Below are positions 1-12,423 of a stretch of DNA of 64,000 bases, in pieces. The notes beneath the pieces were generated by a model. That model saw only the letters and a program-made list of their open reading frames with translations. It did no database searches and was not told where the DNA came from. Where the stretch lies: NCBI GenBank assembly GCA_025642065.1, contig JAODUP010000461.1, positions 227,501 to 291,500 on the forward strand, written 5' to 3'. The first letter of the stretch is position 1; every line of letters starts with the position of its first letter. Source of the stretch: Paralvinella palmiformis (lineage: Eukaryota; Annelida; Polychaeta; Terebellida; Alvinellidae). The position numbers and the translations under genes are program-made.

Positions 1-77
1 CTTTCACCGAGAAATAATAGTAACTGTTCAAATTTGTGTTCGATCGGTTCATAATGATATTATATAAAATGTAAATT

Positions 78-232
78 TGCTGTTTTACGGTCACTTTGGT
101 GCACATGGTAGGCTAAATCGGAAGAGTGAACTCCAAAGGTAATGGAGCGAAGTGAAAGATGAAACACCCTTTTGACATAGATATGTGGCCAGCTGTACTA
201 CCAGTTAGGACATTGCATTCGTACCACATCTT
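78..232 (-). repeat. SINE alpha, 3' body plus partial tRNA-like head
   Basis: Read on the minus strand, this has a short tRNA-like head (CCTAACTGGTA) followed by GGCCACATATCTATG. The family body then runs through a TTTCATCTTTCACTTCGCT segment and ends near GCACCAAAGTGACCGTAAAA. The same body recurs at 8.8, 11.0, 26.9, 29.9 and 50.3 kb in both orientations. This copy lacks the box B part that the 29.9 kb copy keeps, so the head looks internally deleted. Confidence 0.72.
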
Positions 233-1088
233 ATTATGGTATTTCTAGGCAACTTCCTCCTGATACAGGATAACAGTAGTATTCGAGAAAATTAAATCGC
301 ATGGAAATATGTGATATGAGACACACTCAAACACAAACTCCTTAAGCCAAGACTTAATTCTGGTCGTTTAGTGCAAAATTCAGCCATCACATGCTGAAAT
401 ATGGGATGTTAGCGATAACATTAACCCTGATATAATATTAGTTGAATTGTCAAACAACACTCTACTGATTATACGGGAACTTAGTGAGTACAAGTCTAAT
501 TCTCCATCACCACATCACCAATCAATGTAGACAAGTATCTGTTCATTTCAGGGGACGATCACAAGTAACCATTACGGTGAAATAATGTCTATATAAGGTG
601 TTTCCGTGTATTTAGTGTTCGACTTTCTGTCTATATTATTTTCAATAAACTGATTTTGTCAACATTTAATTAATTAATCCATCACAATATGCAAGGGTCC
701 TTAAAGATTGAGACGCTCTGAAATTGGCTGACATTAGTTATAATGCTCAAAAGAGAGTTCTTTGTACGAAATCCTGCAAAGCCTTTTCTTCGTATGGAAT
801 AATTAGATGTATGACCTTCATTGGCATTAGTAATGACAAGAATTGATAGCTAAAATACTGCAACCCTGCCTTTTGGGGAACGATGTATTGTAACTAAAAT
901 AGACTGATTGATATTTCTCTTAAAAGAAATGCGTTCTAATTTTCATTTGCAAAGCAACAAAAGGTAAACCAACTGGAATATTTCGTTATATGTTAAAATA
1001 ACATTTCAGTCTGTCAGCACCTTATCATTGAAACGAATTAGTTACAAGATAATCGTGATCGTGTGTTGCCGATGACACATAAGCACTC
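233..1088. other. No recognisable feature
   Basis: AT-rich sequence with stops in every frame. I see no conserved coding signature, tRNA-like box or tandem repeat here. Confidence 0.6.
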
Positions 1089-1152
1089 GCACACACATAT
1101 ACACACAAACACACCTCCCCGGGCGCACACACACGCACGCACACACACACAC
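1089..1152. repeat. Imperfect (CA)n microsatellite
   Basis: CA-rich tract with interruptions, directly preceding repeat X copy 1. The 9.5 kb CA tract stands in the same position relative to X copy 2. Confidence 0.85.
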
Positions 1153-1445
1153 GTGGTATTCGCACAATCGGGAATTTGCCTAAAATCCAGTATTCTCGAT
1201 TATAGGTCAAACAAATCACGCGGATTACCTCTTTAATTTAGAGCCCACAACAATAAATGCCTACATTAAGAGAGGCTAACTTTAGCGCGAATGAACGTGC
1301 ACTACCTGATGAAGGTAAAGTATGAGAATTAACTGTTAGCTTTGAGTAAATTATATTAATTACTCAGGATTGAAGCGATATTCTTTTCTAATGTAGTATT
1401 AGTATGTTGATTTTAGCTTAGTTGTTTCGTTGCTTCCAGATATAC
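1153..1445 (+). repeat. Dispersed repeat X, copy 1
   Basis: Aligns by eye over nearly 300 bases with 9735-10030. Shared landmarks in order are a 'TTCGCA..ATCGG' start, 'CTGTTCTCGA/AGTATTCTCGA', 'GGTCAAA', 'CTTTAATTTAGA', 'TGATGAA', 'ATGAG.ATTA.CTGTTAG' and 'GAGTAAATTATA'. Both copies follow a (CA)n tract. There is no coding potential. I do not recognise the family; the fixed CA-side junction suggests the microsatellite belongs to, or was seeded by, the element. Confidence 0.7.
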
Positions 1446-1718
1446 ACAACGCAATTTCGGTCACGTGTTCAACTGAAACTATTTTGTTGATTGACGTGCC
1501 TTGATCCTATAAAGGGCGTAACTTATGACCATGATCAGAAAACTTGCGAAACTAGGCTTGGCAAACGCCCGCGTTGTTTACTTTTAGGTTTGGTGGCAAA
1601 TACTACTTTTTAGTTTGTAGCTGGTTCCTCTCTCTGCAAATAACTTATATACAACCGCTTAGCTATGGAAGTGACATTTTTCTCACGTACAAAAGTGTAT
1701 TAACAGTTACCACCAGAA

Positions 1719-1721
<3 letters not shown>

Positions 1722-1795
<74 letters not shown>
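1722..1795. repeat. (TA)n microsatellite
   Basis: Uninterrupted TA tract of about 37 units, running at its right end into a short GTGTGTATG segment. Confidence 0.97.
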
Positions 1796-1798
<3 letters not shown>

Positions 1799-1910
1799 TT
1801 CGTGCGTGTGTATGTTTAAGTTAAACTGACTATAAATTTAGATATGCATAGGTATATGAAGGTATCTGTTTTAAAGTGTGTTAATGTGTTATTGTTCTAA
1901 GTCAACACAA

Positions 1911-1931
1911 GAGAGAGAGAGAGAGAGAGAG
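1911..1931. repeat. (GA)n microsatellite
   Basis: Short pure GA tract just left of the first copy of a 45-bp direct repeat. Confidence 0.9.
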
Positions 1932-1933
1932 GG

Positions 1934-2274
1934 TTCTGTAAATTGCATATTTTAACTTTTAGAATAATGAACAGTTATATGACTTTAATAGATGGATGGA
2001 TAGATGGATGGATAGAAGGATGGACTTATAAATGTATACAAAATAGAGAGACATACACAGGAAGAGACACAGAGAGACAGACACAGAATACTTTCAATGC
2101 ATACTTGGATAAGAATACAGCACTTAGAATAAATAATTTAAATAAACCTTTATCCAGGCTGTTTGCCATGTTGATCAGTCTACGATAAGCTGCAATGAAT
2201 GAATAATACAATGTCCGGTTACTTAATAATTCTGTAAATTGCATATTTTAACTTTTAGAATAATGAACAGTTAT
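1934..2274. repeat. Perfect 45-bp direct repeat flanking 251 bp
   Basis: The 45 bases at 1934-1978 recur exactly at 2230-2274, starting TTCTGTAAATTGC and ending GAACAGTTAT. The 251 bases between them hold a GATGGATG-type tandem stretch and a GAGACA-rich stretch. This fits a local duplication of the kind that can collapse by recombination. Confidence 0.9.
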
Positions 2275-4278
2275 TGGTCGAAGAGTATCCAAAATTGAAA
2301 ATGAAGAGCTATAAATACCTAAAGACTGTAAACGTGTAACATATAACTAAAACAAAAATGCACAGTCAAGATTTTAATGGGGTTCCTCTATATTGTATAT
2401 ATTTATATTTCTCGACTAAATTAACATATATATTCCTCTACTACAAGCATTGAATTTGTGTAATATAAATATAGAATATTTAAAATTTATTTAACTTAAT
2501 ACTAATTAGAAGAAAATAGTTTTTATCAGTTCAGTGACATCAATGTATCCGGAATATATTACTCAGGATTACTCTTGATAGACTGATGATATATCTGTAC
2601 ATCAACTGGTGAACTTCTGTACAGGAAAATCATTCCTTATCCCTAACATATCTGGATGCTAAGAACTTACTCACCCTTTCATCATTTACGTGTGTCTAAA
2701 CGGTAATGCAGTTAGGAACCAATTAGCATAATTAATATAAACAGCATCATGCAATCATGTACTAATGTTTTAGGAAGAGTTTGAAAATAACTTAATTTAT
2801 ATGGATTTATTATTTGTTCAACAAACGTATTACACACACACCATGTCTTTGTTAGCTGGAGGTTTTTACACTATTATCTGCTTATGATCGCCAGAAGAAA
2901 TCACAACGTATTGACATAAGTCGCGTAAAATAATAACCCCATTACGGTACAAGACAGAAGGGTTGTTGGCACCCTTGTTAATTAAAGTGTCACTCTCGAC
3001 AGGGATTGATCGACCTATTTGTACCACAGAGATAGCGGAAACTCAGGTATGTTTCAAATGTAAAATACTTCCTTGTCATTTAACCCATTGATTGCAACAG
3101 TATTCGTTATTTATTTTAAATTAACTTATATATAGCATTTTAAGTTAATTTAAAAGTTATTTTTAAACGGATTTTAAAAGTAAAAAGGCTCAGTGAGTAG
3201 TGATTTGGTATTATTGGCAATATCCCTGTTTCCAATAGATGCCTTCTTGCCTTCATTCTCACTATAGAGTTAATTTAATGTAACTTGTATACCTTAGTTC
3301 ATATCGAGTGATATATTGACCATAATTTTATCTAATAGCTTTCCTTTGAACATTTCATCGTTATTCTTTATCACACCATCGTCGTAATTGGAGTTTTCAG
3401 CTTGTCTCCATTAATGATAAGGATTCTGAACGTTAATGTGGCCCTGTTGTAAACGGCACCAATATGAAATCAGCACCGGCCCGGTTCCATTTGTCTATAA
3501 CCTTGTAATTATGCGTTCAAGAAAGTTGATTTCGTGAATAATAACAATAATTAAATGTTTTGTTTTCGATAAAATGTTCAGTAAAACATTATAACATTAA
3601 CGGTGATATAAAATACAGGTTTTGAGGGGGGTTGAAGGAATTGTATTGATATGAGCTCAGAACATAAAGAGCTTACTAAACAAAAATAAGGGAACGCTGA
3701 GCATAATAAATAGATGTTTTGGTTGAGCGATTATAATTGTTGGCATTAACTATAGCAACACAGCTCGCATCACTTTTGTCCGGTAATTATTCATATTCCA
3801 TAATATGTGTGAAGCGAAAGAAAACTTAGATGACAAGCCATAAGATCATTTATATCAAGATATCTACTGCATGTATATAATTAGATATTGTGTTCCGAAA
3901 TAATGATATACTGTTAGATTAATAACGTTACATAATCCACTCTTTCCCATTTAATGTTACTGTGTATACGATTACAGAAAATATGTATAATTTAATATAT
4001 GATATATTATAAATAGAATTAGTATTGGCATCTTTCGACTTGTCAATTAGGAGACTTCTTTAATGAATGCTGTAAAGGCATATATCATGTTTATTAATTA
4101 ATATATTAGTATGTGATATCTTAATGGAGCTACATCAAACTTGTTTCTTATTTCTTTGTAATAATTATATTTATTCATCGCACATTAGTATAATTTTCTA
4201 AGAAACAATTCCTGGCGCTACATAAATATTTAACATTTTTCAAGTAATATTAGAACTTTAATTCATTCGCAGGGTCCG

Positions 4279-4281
<3 letters not shown>
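2275..4281. other. No recognisable feature
   Basis: Two kilobases of AT-rich DNA with short frames only. No family signature was found on either strand. Confidence 0.55.

Positions 4282-4352
<71 letters not shown>
4282..4352. repeat. (TA)n microsatellite
   Basis: About 35 TA units followed by GGTGTGTGTAT. Confidence 0.97.
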
Positions 4353-4354
<2 letters not shown>

Positions 4355-4868
4355 TGTGTGTATCGAACCACAAGTGATATTTAACGTCATGTGAGTAATT
4401 ATTAAAGGATTAAAAAACTAAGCCGTGTAAAATACCTCTTTCTGGGAGCGTTATTTCTGGTATAATCTAGGCGACAGATCCAGAGGAACAAATACTACTG
4501 GCTAACTTCTATAAATTAACATAATAATATAATTTTAACCAAAATCTATGCTGTTTCAGTGGTGTTGCAACTTACATATGCCCTGTTTTGATTAAATAAA
4601 ATAAAAGTTTGTTTAAAATGAAAACAACTGCTCTTTTCTAGAATTATATATATATTGGTTTTGATGCAGGCCTATAATTGATTGAAATATTATACTAGAA
4701 ATGGTTTTTAAAACACAGCTTTATGGATCTTGGGCAGAATGGAATAATATATTTTTTATTAAAAACAATAAGAAATGTAGAAGATAATTATAATTTATAT
4801 GTGAATGCAACCTTAAACAGGTATGGTTTTTACAATGCATTTAATATTTTCAAGAGAGGACACATTTA

Positions 4869-4907
4869 TAGAATCCTATTCCACAAATAGAATCCTATTC
4901 CACAAAT
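4869..4907. repeat. Two tandem 19-bp units
   Basis: The unit TAGAATCCTATTCCACAAA occurs twice back to back, in otherwise featureless sequence between 4353 and 5010. Confidence 0.9.
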
Positions 4908-5010
4908 TTGGGGCTGCAACACAAAACGGACAATCACCACATGTCTTGAGCCAAATCACAGGCACCTGCAATAACGTTTGATTTTATAGCTTGAGTTTCA
5001 GGATGACCTC

Positions 5011-5800
5011 CTAATACATACATTCAGTTGTCTTGGCTTTGATAGATTTATAAGTTATTAGTAAAAGAAATGTTTTCTGGGTTGATGAAATTTGGAGGGA
5101 TAGTTTGATGTTTTGTAGCACTGTATTCACAACTGATTTTCCAGGGTCAACTGTATTTTTAATTTGAATTTTACTAGCCTTGAACAACGAACCCACAAAT
5201 TGGTCCTAATCGACAACTGTTCAATATATCTGCTGTATATCGTTACAGCTTCAATTCCCATATGGTATCATGGAAGCAGTGGCCTTCTGGGCATTTCCAT
5301 TTTTCTGAAAGGCGCATACTCATCTACAAGGTCCCCTCAATTTTATATTATAATGATCCACCAGTTGATGGTGATGATCTGGTGGATCCAATAGCAGAGA
5401 TACTATCCCCCAAATCAGATCAGATTTCCTATATGAAATAACGTTAGCTATGACAGATGTTTCTGTAAAGATATATCAATTTTAATAAGGAAATAATCAG
5501 ACAACATGGAAGACCTAGACACACCCTCCACCAAATCGTCATAATTACAGGAGATAACAAGATCTGTGATATGACCATGTATGTGTATTCTTTCTTGCAC
5601 ATGCTGCCTCAGATTATCAGCCACTTGTTTTGTTTCTGTAATCCTCTGTCAATCCCAATGTATATTGATATCACATACGATCAAAAGATGTTCACTGTTA
5701 GTAGCAAACACGTCAACAAATTCAGAAAATCCTTGAAGCAATCGGCAGCTCTCAGGGCATTTTATTAGTTCGATATAAGTGGTAGATAATAGCTACACGA
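5011..5800 (-). mobile_element. CR1/L2-like retrotransposon remnant: endonuclease and linker
   Basis: On the minus strand, broken frames read as the second half of an apurinic endonuclease domain. In order they give FSEFVDVFATNSEHLL, a GD(F)N-type box altered to CDINIHWD, GHITDLVIS matching the family's GHT-DLVIT box, and a degraded SDH box (LSDYFLIKIDIS). Next comes a linker like HAPLRK...RRPLLPWY (here VDEYAPFRKMEMPRRPLLP), then a 61-residue open stretch (5011-5196) rich in Lys and Asn. No reverse transcriptase follows. Stops and shifts throughout show it is dead. It is a different copy from the 16-19 kb element. Confidence 0.75.
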
Positions 5801-6929
5801 CTACTTATCCCCCGGATACAAAGGTCAGTGGATAATTTTCAAAAGACATCCTGAAGGCGGAAATGTGTTTCATACTTCAAGCAATTTAATTGTGGATTGT
5901 CTCATTATTAAGTAGATTATCCTAAATTCTCACTTTCGTTAGACAATGATCAGTCTATATGCCATATATTTGGGGGATAAACTGAAGAGTTTTTAATCAA
6001 AATTAAATTACGTCTACCTTTTATTTTTATCAGAAACATATTTCAATCAATTACACTCGCCTTTAAAATTGTGAATGTTGTTATTGAAATAATTTAATTT
6101 CATAGAGAGATCACTTGTAAAATAGTTATAGGTATTTACCAAATACATCAGCACAAAGTGATAAAATTCTTAACCCTAAAGCAATTAGATATAAGCTTGG
6201 CGGGATGACGGTATGAGCGCCAGTGCCAGTGCCAGTTTTAAAATAAAATATACCGGAGAAAATACACTGGGCAGATAAATTGGATAGATTAAGCCCACGA
6301 GGGGATTATTCCAGCTTTCCGCGCGGTTATGAACAAAGGGTTTCTTTGATGAAAGTAACAAGGCAGACACTTATATCAGATAACCAGTATATTAATCAGC
6401 CGATGCCAGCCTGAAAGAGGAATATCAAAAGGGATTCTTATTTCTTTGTTGTGTGCTCATTATCGGATCTACTTTTCCCCCCAAGTCTTCAACTGCTATT
6501 GGTACGATATTTCAACTTGTCACTACTATTTGTGTAGTTTTAGAATGTATAATAATTTGTAATATTCGTGGGTTATTGATTGCGTTGTTATTGTTGGTTG
6601 GAATGTTTAGCCTCGGTGCTGGTCAAACTCAGGTATGGACCAGCGCAGTGCTATAACCACCGCCCTATCGGAGTTCCTCTCTTAATTCAATGCAAACGAT
6701 TGTGACAATTAACAAAATAAACGATACCAGTGATATAAGTTATTTTTAATTTATTTACCATCTTACTTTTCAACGGTTGTTAAACGTGTTTTAATCCCTC
6801 GGTTACATGAATTTGTGGAACGTCCCCTGGATCAACTAGGGTCATATGCCGAGAGAGGGGAGCGGTAGTGCCAAGGGAATAAAATAATTACCGAAAGAAG
6901 GGCTGTTTAACCAAAATGAGATTAAAAGT
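5801..6929. other. No clear feature
   Basis: AT-rich non-coding sequence. A weak tRNA-like stretch on the minus strand around 6605-6665 is not good enough to annotate. Confidence 0.5.
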
Positions 6930-7225
6930 TATATTTGATCAACAGCTTTGTTCCAGCTGTTGTACGTATCAAATCAGTGTATAGGAACATTCGAAGCGAA
7001 ACAGCACCACTGTATCTAAGTGATCTGATCCAAATGTTTATACCAGTGAAACTGCTGCCAGTCTTGTCCACATTTGACGGTACCAAAACGCCACACAGTG
7101 GTGTACGAGTGAAATATTTCTAAACGACAGCTCCAAGAATGGATTATGGTAGGTGAAAAAGTTAAAATAAATAAATATTTCATCAGGTTCTTAAAACCAA
7201 CTTATTTAAATTTCGCTTATTAAAA
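6930..7225 (+). mobile_element. CR1-like RT, C-terminal end fragment
   Basis: The frame at 6935-7123 contains SETAPLYLSDLIQMFIPV and STFDGTKTPHSG. These match the segment after the thumb of CR1/L2 reverse transcriptases (GTAPLYLSDLIQ-Y-P). After a stop, a shifted frame gives TTAPRM and then LKTNLFKF, the usual C-terminal 'FKK-LKTYLFK' end. Upstream RT is missing, so this is a 5'-truncated, decayed insertion. Confidence 0.78.
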
Positions 7226-7344
7226 ACAAAAATAGCAGAGTACCAGATGTGTTTGTGTTATATGAGGCAGGGCTTACTTTAAAAATATATTTAGCATGTC
7301 TAATAGCGACAGATGTGGCATTATGAGCTATATAGACTATTATT

Positions 7345-7440
7345 ATAATCGTTAATCAGCAATAAACAAAATTCATTCTGGTTTATCAGTCAGAATGCAA
7401 GCTGCCTCTGTACATTATAGTACTTAAAAAATATGGACCA
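7345..7440. repeat. Dispersed repeat shared with 38370-38470
   Basis: About 70 bases around TCAGTCAGAATGCA match the 38.4 kb locus (same core, then GCCTCTG/TTCCTCTG and AATATGG). Both copies lie next to an (ATT)n tract. Origin unknown. Confidence 0.6.
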
Positions 7441-7450
7441 TAATTTGTCT

Positions 7451-7578
<128 letters not shown>

Positions 7579-7839
7579 CTACTGCATCATTATATTTAAA
7601 TTTATTTGTGGAGAAAGTTCTACTATGTTAGGGTAAGATAATTGCAAACCGATGAACATATTTTTGCACAAACCATGCAGCCAACTATTCTGGATTGTAT
7701 TATTATCTAGCAGATTAGACAATACATTTTTTTGTCAACTATATTATTGAGTTAGTTTGTGATTAATTTGGGAAAATGAAGAGAATAACTTTAGATGGTA
7801 GCTTGATACAGTGTTATTTTGAAAAATAAGTTAGATTTC

Positions 7840-8165
7840 ATGTCGTAATAATATAGTAATAATAGTATTTTATGTTTCGCCTTATTAATCTTGTATTGCT
7901 CTAGGGCTCTTTATATTTAAAACATTGTTAAAGCATATTCTGAGCTCATATAACTCAAATACATTTCATACATAATAAAATGGTTTAAAACTTATAAACA
8001 CGCCAATTTATATAAATAGGTTTTAAGAACCTTACAAAATATTATTTACTTGCTGCGAATTTAATGTGGTTTGGCATCTTGTTCCACGGGCTGGGAGCTG
8101 ATGCTTGGAAGGATTTATCTCCGTACATTGCTGTATGACTTTTTGTAATCAGCAAAGATGCAGCT
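7840..8165 (-). mobile_element. CR1-like 3' end: C-terminus and 3' UTR
   Basis: The minus strand matches 45540-45830 in order: a TACAGCAATGTA segment, TCAGCTCC then a GTGGAACA-ATG-TGCCAAACCACATTAAA stretch (SAPRLWN-LPNHIK), a TTCTTAAAACC-TTTATA block, and the family's 3' UTR words AAAGAGCC and AATAAGGCG before an A/T tail. It is 5'-truncated and lies inverted relative to the 45 and 47 kb copies. Confidence 0.75.
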
Positions 8166-8204
8166 AAACAGGCTGTCTTTATCCATATCCTTTGTGACTT
8201 TCTC

Positions 8205-8460
8205 ACATACTGGTTATTTTCACATCGAGCCGATTTTCGCTATTAATCCAATTTAGTTATCGTAGAAATAATACATTTTTAATTCCATTACCTCGTCAAA
8301 CATCATTTATAAAGACTAATAATCACCTATAAGCATATTATCTGGAAATTTACAAATAAAACTTTCCGAAAACAGTTTTACCATTCACTGATGGTCAAAA
8401 TGTCGTAATATCTTCGGTAAGTAGTTTCTGGATAAATGAAAGAGTAAGTGAAAGGGTTAA
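8205..8460 (-). repeat. Dispersed repeat Y fragment
   Basis: Matches the 25.86-26.0 kb segment of repeat Y in the same orientation: AATTTAGTTATCGT, ACCTCGTCAA and ATTATCT landmarks. It abuts a CAGT/GTGA tetranucleotide array, as three other Y copies do. Confidence 0.55.
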
Positions 8461-8469
8461 TGGGTGTTC

Positions 8470-8745
8470 GAGTCAGACATTCAATCAGTCGGACAGTCGG
8501 TCAGTCAGCAAATCAGTCATTCCGTCAGTCAGACAATCAGTAAAAAATGACAGTTAGTCGATCAGTTAGTCATGTCAGTTGGTTATTCGGTGAGTTATGC
8601 AGTCAATTATTCACTCAGTCTATTAGTGAGCCAGTAATTCGCCAAGTGATTGTGTTAGTGTGTGAGTAAGTGAGTCATTGACTAGGTAAACGAGTAAATC
8701 CGTGGCTGGTTTAGTAATCAGTGAGTGGTGGAGTAATAATGTGTT
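8470..8745. repeat. Degenerate (CAGT)/(GTGA) tetranucleotide array
   Basis: Long run of TCAGT- and GTGAG-type units with many substitutions, lying beside the repeat Y fragment. Confidence 0.85.
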
Positions 8746-8761
8746 ATCTTGGTGAATAATG

Positions 8762-8940
8762 ATAATTGATGTTTTACGCCCACCTTTGTGGACATGGTAA
8801 GCTAAATGGACCGAAAGACCACCCAAGGTAATGAAGCGAAGTCAAAGATGAAACACCCTTCAGATATGGCCACGCCAAGATTCGAACTCAGGTGGTAGTG
8901 GTCTGTGGTCCAACGCGCCACTATTTCGACTTCGGGCGCC
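8762..8940 (-). repeat. SINE alpha, near complete
   Basis: Read on the minus strand it starts with a tRNA-like head (GTGGCGCGTTGG for box A, GAGTTCGAATC for box B), then GTGGCCATATCTGAAGGG. The family body follows (TTTCATCTTTGACTTCGCT, CATTTAGCTTACCATG) and ends GGGCGTAAAACATC. The head differs in sequence from the 29.9 kb copy, so one tail may be joined to more than one head, or the copies have diverged strongly. Confidence 0.78.
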
Positions 8941-9452
8941 CTATATTAACTTATATTAACGTATATGAGTGAGTTAGTTAATGAGTTAATTATGGTTTTG
9001 TTTTGGAAATTGTTAAGTTTTTCCATCTTGTTTATTGCTATAAATGTTTATATCATTAAGTCAGTCAAACTAATGATCAAATTATTAGTCTGACAAAGAG
9101 TTAGATAATAACTTGGAAATTTCCTTATTTAAACAATTGGGTTATATAGTTTCTATAGTATTGCTTTGAAGAAAGATACAGCAATTGAAAAATAGCTATA
9201 AATAGGGCTGGTTAGATAATTAAGCTAAACATTCTCACTACTGCCGTGATCTGACTTGGGTGTTTTACACCCAAACACCACTGCTGTACGTGATTCGTAT
9301 TTTGATTCTGCTGGGCGGCTTAGGGACTGGTGAGACATTACACATGTCTCAGCAAGAAAAGTCGCCACTCTGGATTCAGTCCCCTGAAGAAACGTCCAGA
9401 GTTTGAATTCACGGTTCGAGATTCTCTGTGCCTGTTCCTTATAATATACGCT

Positions 9453-9454
<2 letters not shown>
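8941..9454. other. No recognisable feature
   Basis: AT-rich to 9230, then a more mixed-composition stretch (9230-9450) leading into the CA tract. No domain recognised. Confidence 0.5.
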
Positions 9455-9534
<80 letters not shown>

Positions 9535-9715
9535 TACACACACAAATACACACACACAAATACACACACACACACACATACACATACACATATCAACACA
9601 CATTCATATTGACACACGCACACATACCGACACATACACATACCGACACTCATATATACCGACTCCCACCACATAATTACGCACGCACACACACACACAC
9701 ACACACATACACATA
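9455..9715. repeat. (CA)n microsatellite with degenerate extension
   Basis: Pure CA to about 9532, then CA-rich variants (ACACAAATACA, ACACATACAC) to 9715. Repeat X copy 2 follows. Confidence 0.95.
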
Positions 9716-9734
9716 TGTATAACTATTATAATCC

Positions 9735-10030
9735 CGACGTGTCATTCGCAGTATCGGAGATCTGCCTGAAATCCGCTGTTCTCGACCATGGGTCAAATAG
9801 ATTCAGTTGATAGGCGCTTTAATTTAGATCCCACCACACCTAACTGCATATACTTAGTGAATGAACATTCACTTAGTGATGAACGGAAACGTATGAGGAT
9901 TAGCTGTTAGGTTCGAGTAAATTATAGTATTTACTCCGGTTTGAGACGATATTTCGTTCTAGTCCAGTAATAATCCATTGTGCAGTATTGCTATTTTGTT
10001 TATATTTTAGTTAAATCGCTTCAGTGAGTC
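9735..10030 (+). repeat. Dispersed repeat X, copy 2
   Basis: Colinear with 1153-1445, in the same orientation and again directly after a (CA)n tract. Divergence is substantial, so this is an old family rather than a recent duplication. Confidence 0.7.
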
Positions 10031-10449
10031 CATACTGAGTTAGTGTACATTCTCTTTGTTATGAACAAACTGTAATGTTTGTTAACACGCTGAGGCTATA
10101 TATAGGGCTTGAATTTTCACTTAGGTTAGAGAAGAACTTCGACGCCAGACCAGTGGGACGTGTATTGATACATGGTTCATATAGGTAGAATTTATTTAGT
10201 TATTCGAACTCAGATTAAAGCTGAGGTCAGCATCTGAGGTGTCGAAATGTTTTATATACAGGTTTCTTTTGGACCACAGAAAATTACTGTTGAATGTAAA
10301 CTGTGGTGTCAAAATAGTTTATGATATGTATGTAGCAAGTCACCATTGAACCACACGCACGTGTTGTTTGATGCGAGCTGTGGTATCAAATGGTATGTGT
10401 TTTACGTGCTTCCGCTTTTTGTACGTAGCCTGCATGTAGCCGCTTTCCA
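10031..10449. other. No recognisable feature
   Basis: Non-coding. It holds two loose direct repeats around GTGTCAAA/GTATCAAATGG (10300-10395), too weak to name. Confidence 0.5.
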
Positions 10450-10450
10450 C

Positions 10451-10541
<91 letters not shown>
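10450..10541. repeat. Compound (CA)n-(TA)n microsatellite
   Basis: CA tract to about 10500, a short CTCACACGC spacer, then TA from 10510 to 10541. Confidence 0.96.
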
Positions 10542-10543
<2 letters not shown>

Positions 10544-10988
10544 TGGGTGATTAAGGCATTGCTTTGATCAGCTTCGTCGCTTATCTCAAATCGGCTTATT
10601 CATTGCGTCTATGTGGCTACAAAGCTAGTATTTCTGGAAATAATTATATCAATCCAGAATATATTGGCTACTAATAAATATATAATTCAGGCTATGACAT
10701 GTTAAGTGACGCATATCAAAATGTTTCTTTGCTTTCGTCGCTGTGCCTTCATTATGGGATGTCGCTTTCTTCTTATGACTGCAAAGACAAAAGTTGTTAA
10801 CTCATACAGGTGTTAAATAATTAGTTATTCATATTTAATGTCGCTTCAAAGAACGCCTTTCTCTCCATGATAACACGAGAACTGTTACATTACTCGGGCA
10901 GTGAATATTATTTAAAACACCATTCAAACTATCCGTAATAATGCTGAAATATTGTTCTGTACATAGTTTTCATTCACCATTCTCATGA

Positions 10989-11035
10989 ACAAAAGTGGCC
11001 GTAAAACACCAATCATCATCATCATCACCATCCTT
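10989..11035 (+). repeat. SINE alpha 3' tail fragment
   Basis: AAAAGTGGCCGTAAAACACC followed by a (ATC)n run. This is the family's 3' terminus with its simple tail, truncated on the left. Confidence 0.65.
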
Positions 11036-11149
11036 ATGAAGTTTGATGGAAATGTACTAACCCGAAGTGACATATTGTTAGGAATTATTGATGTATATGT
11101 CCGTAGTAAACTGAATAAGTAGTGAATTGTTTACCTGATGTGGGTTATA

Positions 11150-11360
11150 TTAGTAAGAAATTAGTTAAATCTTCTTATCATTCTTATTAATTAAAATAAT
11201 ATGGCCGAAGGGCTATTCCTCAGGAAAGTGGTGTAATAAGGACTAAAATCTGTGTTTATTGATAAAAGAGCCAAAGGACACCGGAATACTTTGATAAAAT
11301 CTCATGGAAATCAGCTGCAGATTGCATTGCCAAATGTCTCACACAATTGATTAACACAAA
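11150..11360 (+). repeat. Dispersed repeat W, copy 1
   Basis: The segment with TCTGTGTTTATTGATAAAAG and ATCTCATGGAAATCAGCTGC matches the reverse complement of 13550-13690. The two copies are inverted about 2.3 kb apart. Family unknown. Confidence 0.65.
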
Positions 11361-11816
11361 TATAAGAAAACTAGTATTTGTTAAGAGAAATACGAAAATC
11401 TCTGGTATTATAGCCACCAACTATGTTTATATCTGAAATGGACAAGAGCGCATTACATTAGAATTCTGTACAAAAACCCAATTTGTGTTCGCATTACGAC
11501 AACTTTAAAAGGAAACAAAACATCTTAATGTGATATACCGATTTGACGATGAACATTTCTTTCTTTTGTCTTTAACAGAAAAATGTTACTAGTTGGATGT
11601 TGTCGCACGGGCAGATTTATTATTAATGTAAACTTCCACTTTAATTTAGAGGAAGAGAAAATACAACGATTTGTTGCTAAATAATTAGAGAAGATGAACA
11701 AATGATGCGTTTTGTCGATATTGTTACTGCTTTTGCGATATTTTAAGACTAAGCTTTATTGGATAAAATAGGCAAGAGAAATCTAAATGACAGACGGAGA
11801 TAAAGATCAATTCGAT

Positions 11817-11818
<2 letters not shown>
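11361..11818. other. No recognisable feature
   Basis: AT-rich non-coding sequence. Confidence 0.5.

Positions 11819-11872
<54 letters not shown>
11819..11872. repeat. (TA)n microsatellite
   Basis: About 27 TA units followed by TTTGTGTGTGTG. Confidence 0.97.
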
Positions 11873-11876
<4 letters not shown>

Positions 11877-12423
11877 GTGTGTGATCATTGCACCTTCCTG
11901 CATGATTAAGGACAATCTTGTCCTTTTGATACCAGTAAGTTCGTTTTCTTACCATTGCTGGTCCCTTTGATACCTTTTTGGTTGTATTGTTACCACTGTG
12001 CCTAAAGATAATTTGTCAATCTATTGCCTGTCAGTTAGTTCATTATGATACTCATAAACTTAACTATGGTCCAAATGCTAGATTATCTCTGATAGATAGA
12101 TAGACAGATAGTTTCGTTTGTCAACAAATACCTGGCATGCGATTTTCTCTGATAATGTTGAAAGTTGAGGTGTGATCAGTTTGGTAGTACGTGTTCAATG
12201 TAGTATCGATTCAAAACAAGAATAAAGCGATAACAGAGGAATATATTGTTAATGTATTGGTGATCAATATAATGGTTGATATGCTTCATTAGCAAAATTA
12301 GATAACCTAATTAATGTTGATTATAAATTCTTACGAAAAATATCCCATCTTATCCAATTATCAATATACATTTCAGGTAAAATGTTGTTTTTAGTGTATT
12401 GTCTGTGTACATGATAAACTAGA

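Noticed and set aside
6605..6665. Possible tRNA-like minus-strand segment (GGGCGGTGGTTATAGCACTGC)
   Set aside because: Box B is poor, no body copy was found elsewhere, and no cloverleaf can be drawn.
9225..9722. 159- and 130-codon frames on opposite strands, Cys-Val or His-Thr rich
   Set aside because: Both are translations of the (CA)n tract. The frames at 32378-32747 are the same artefact.
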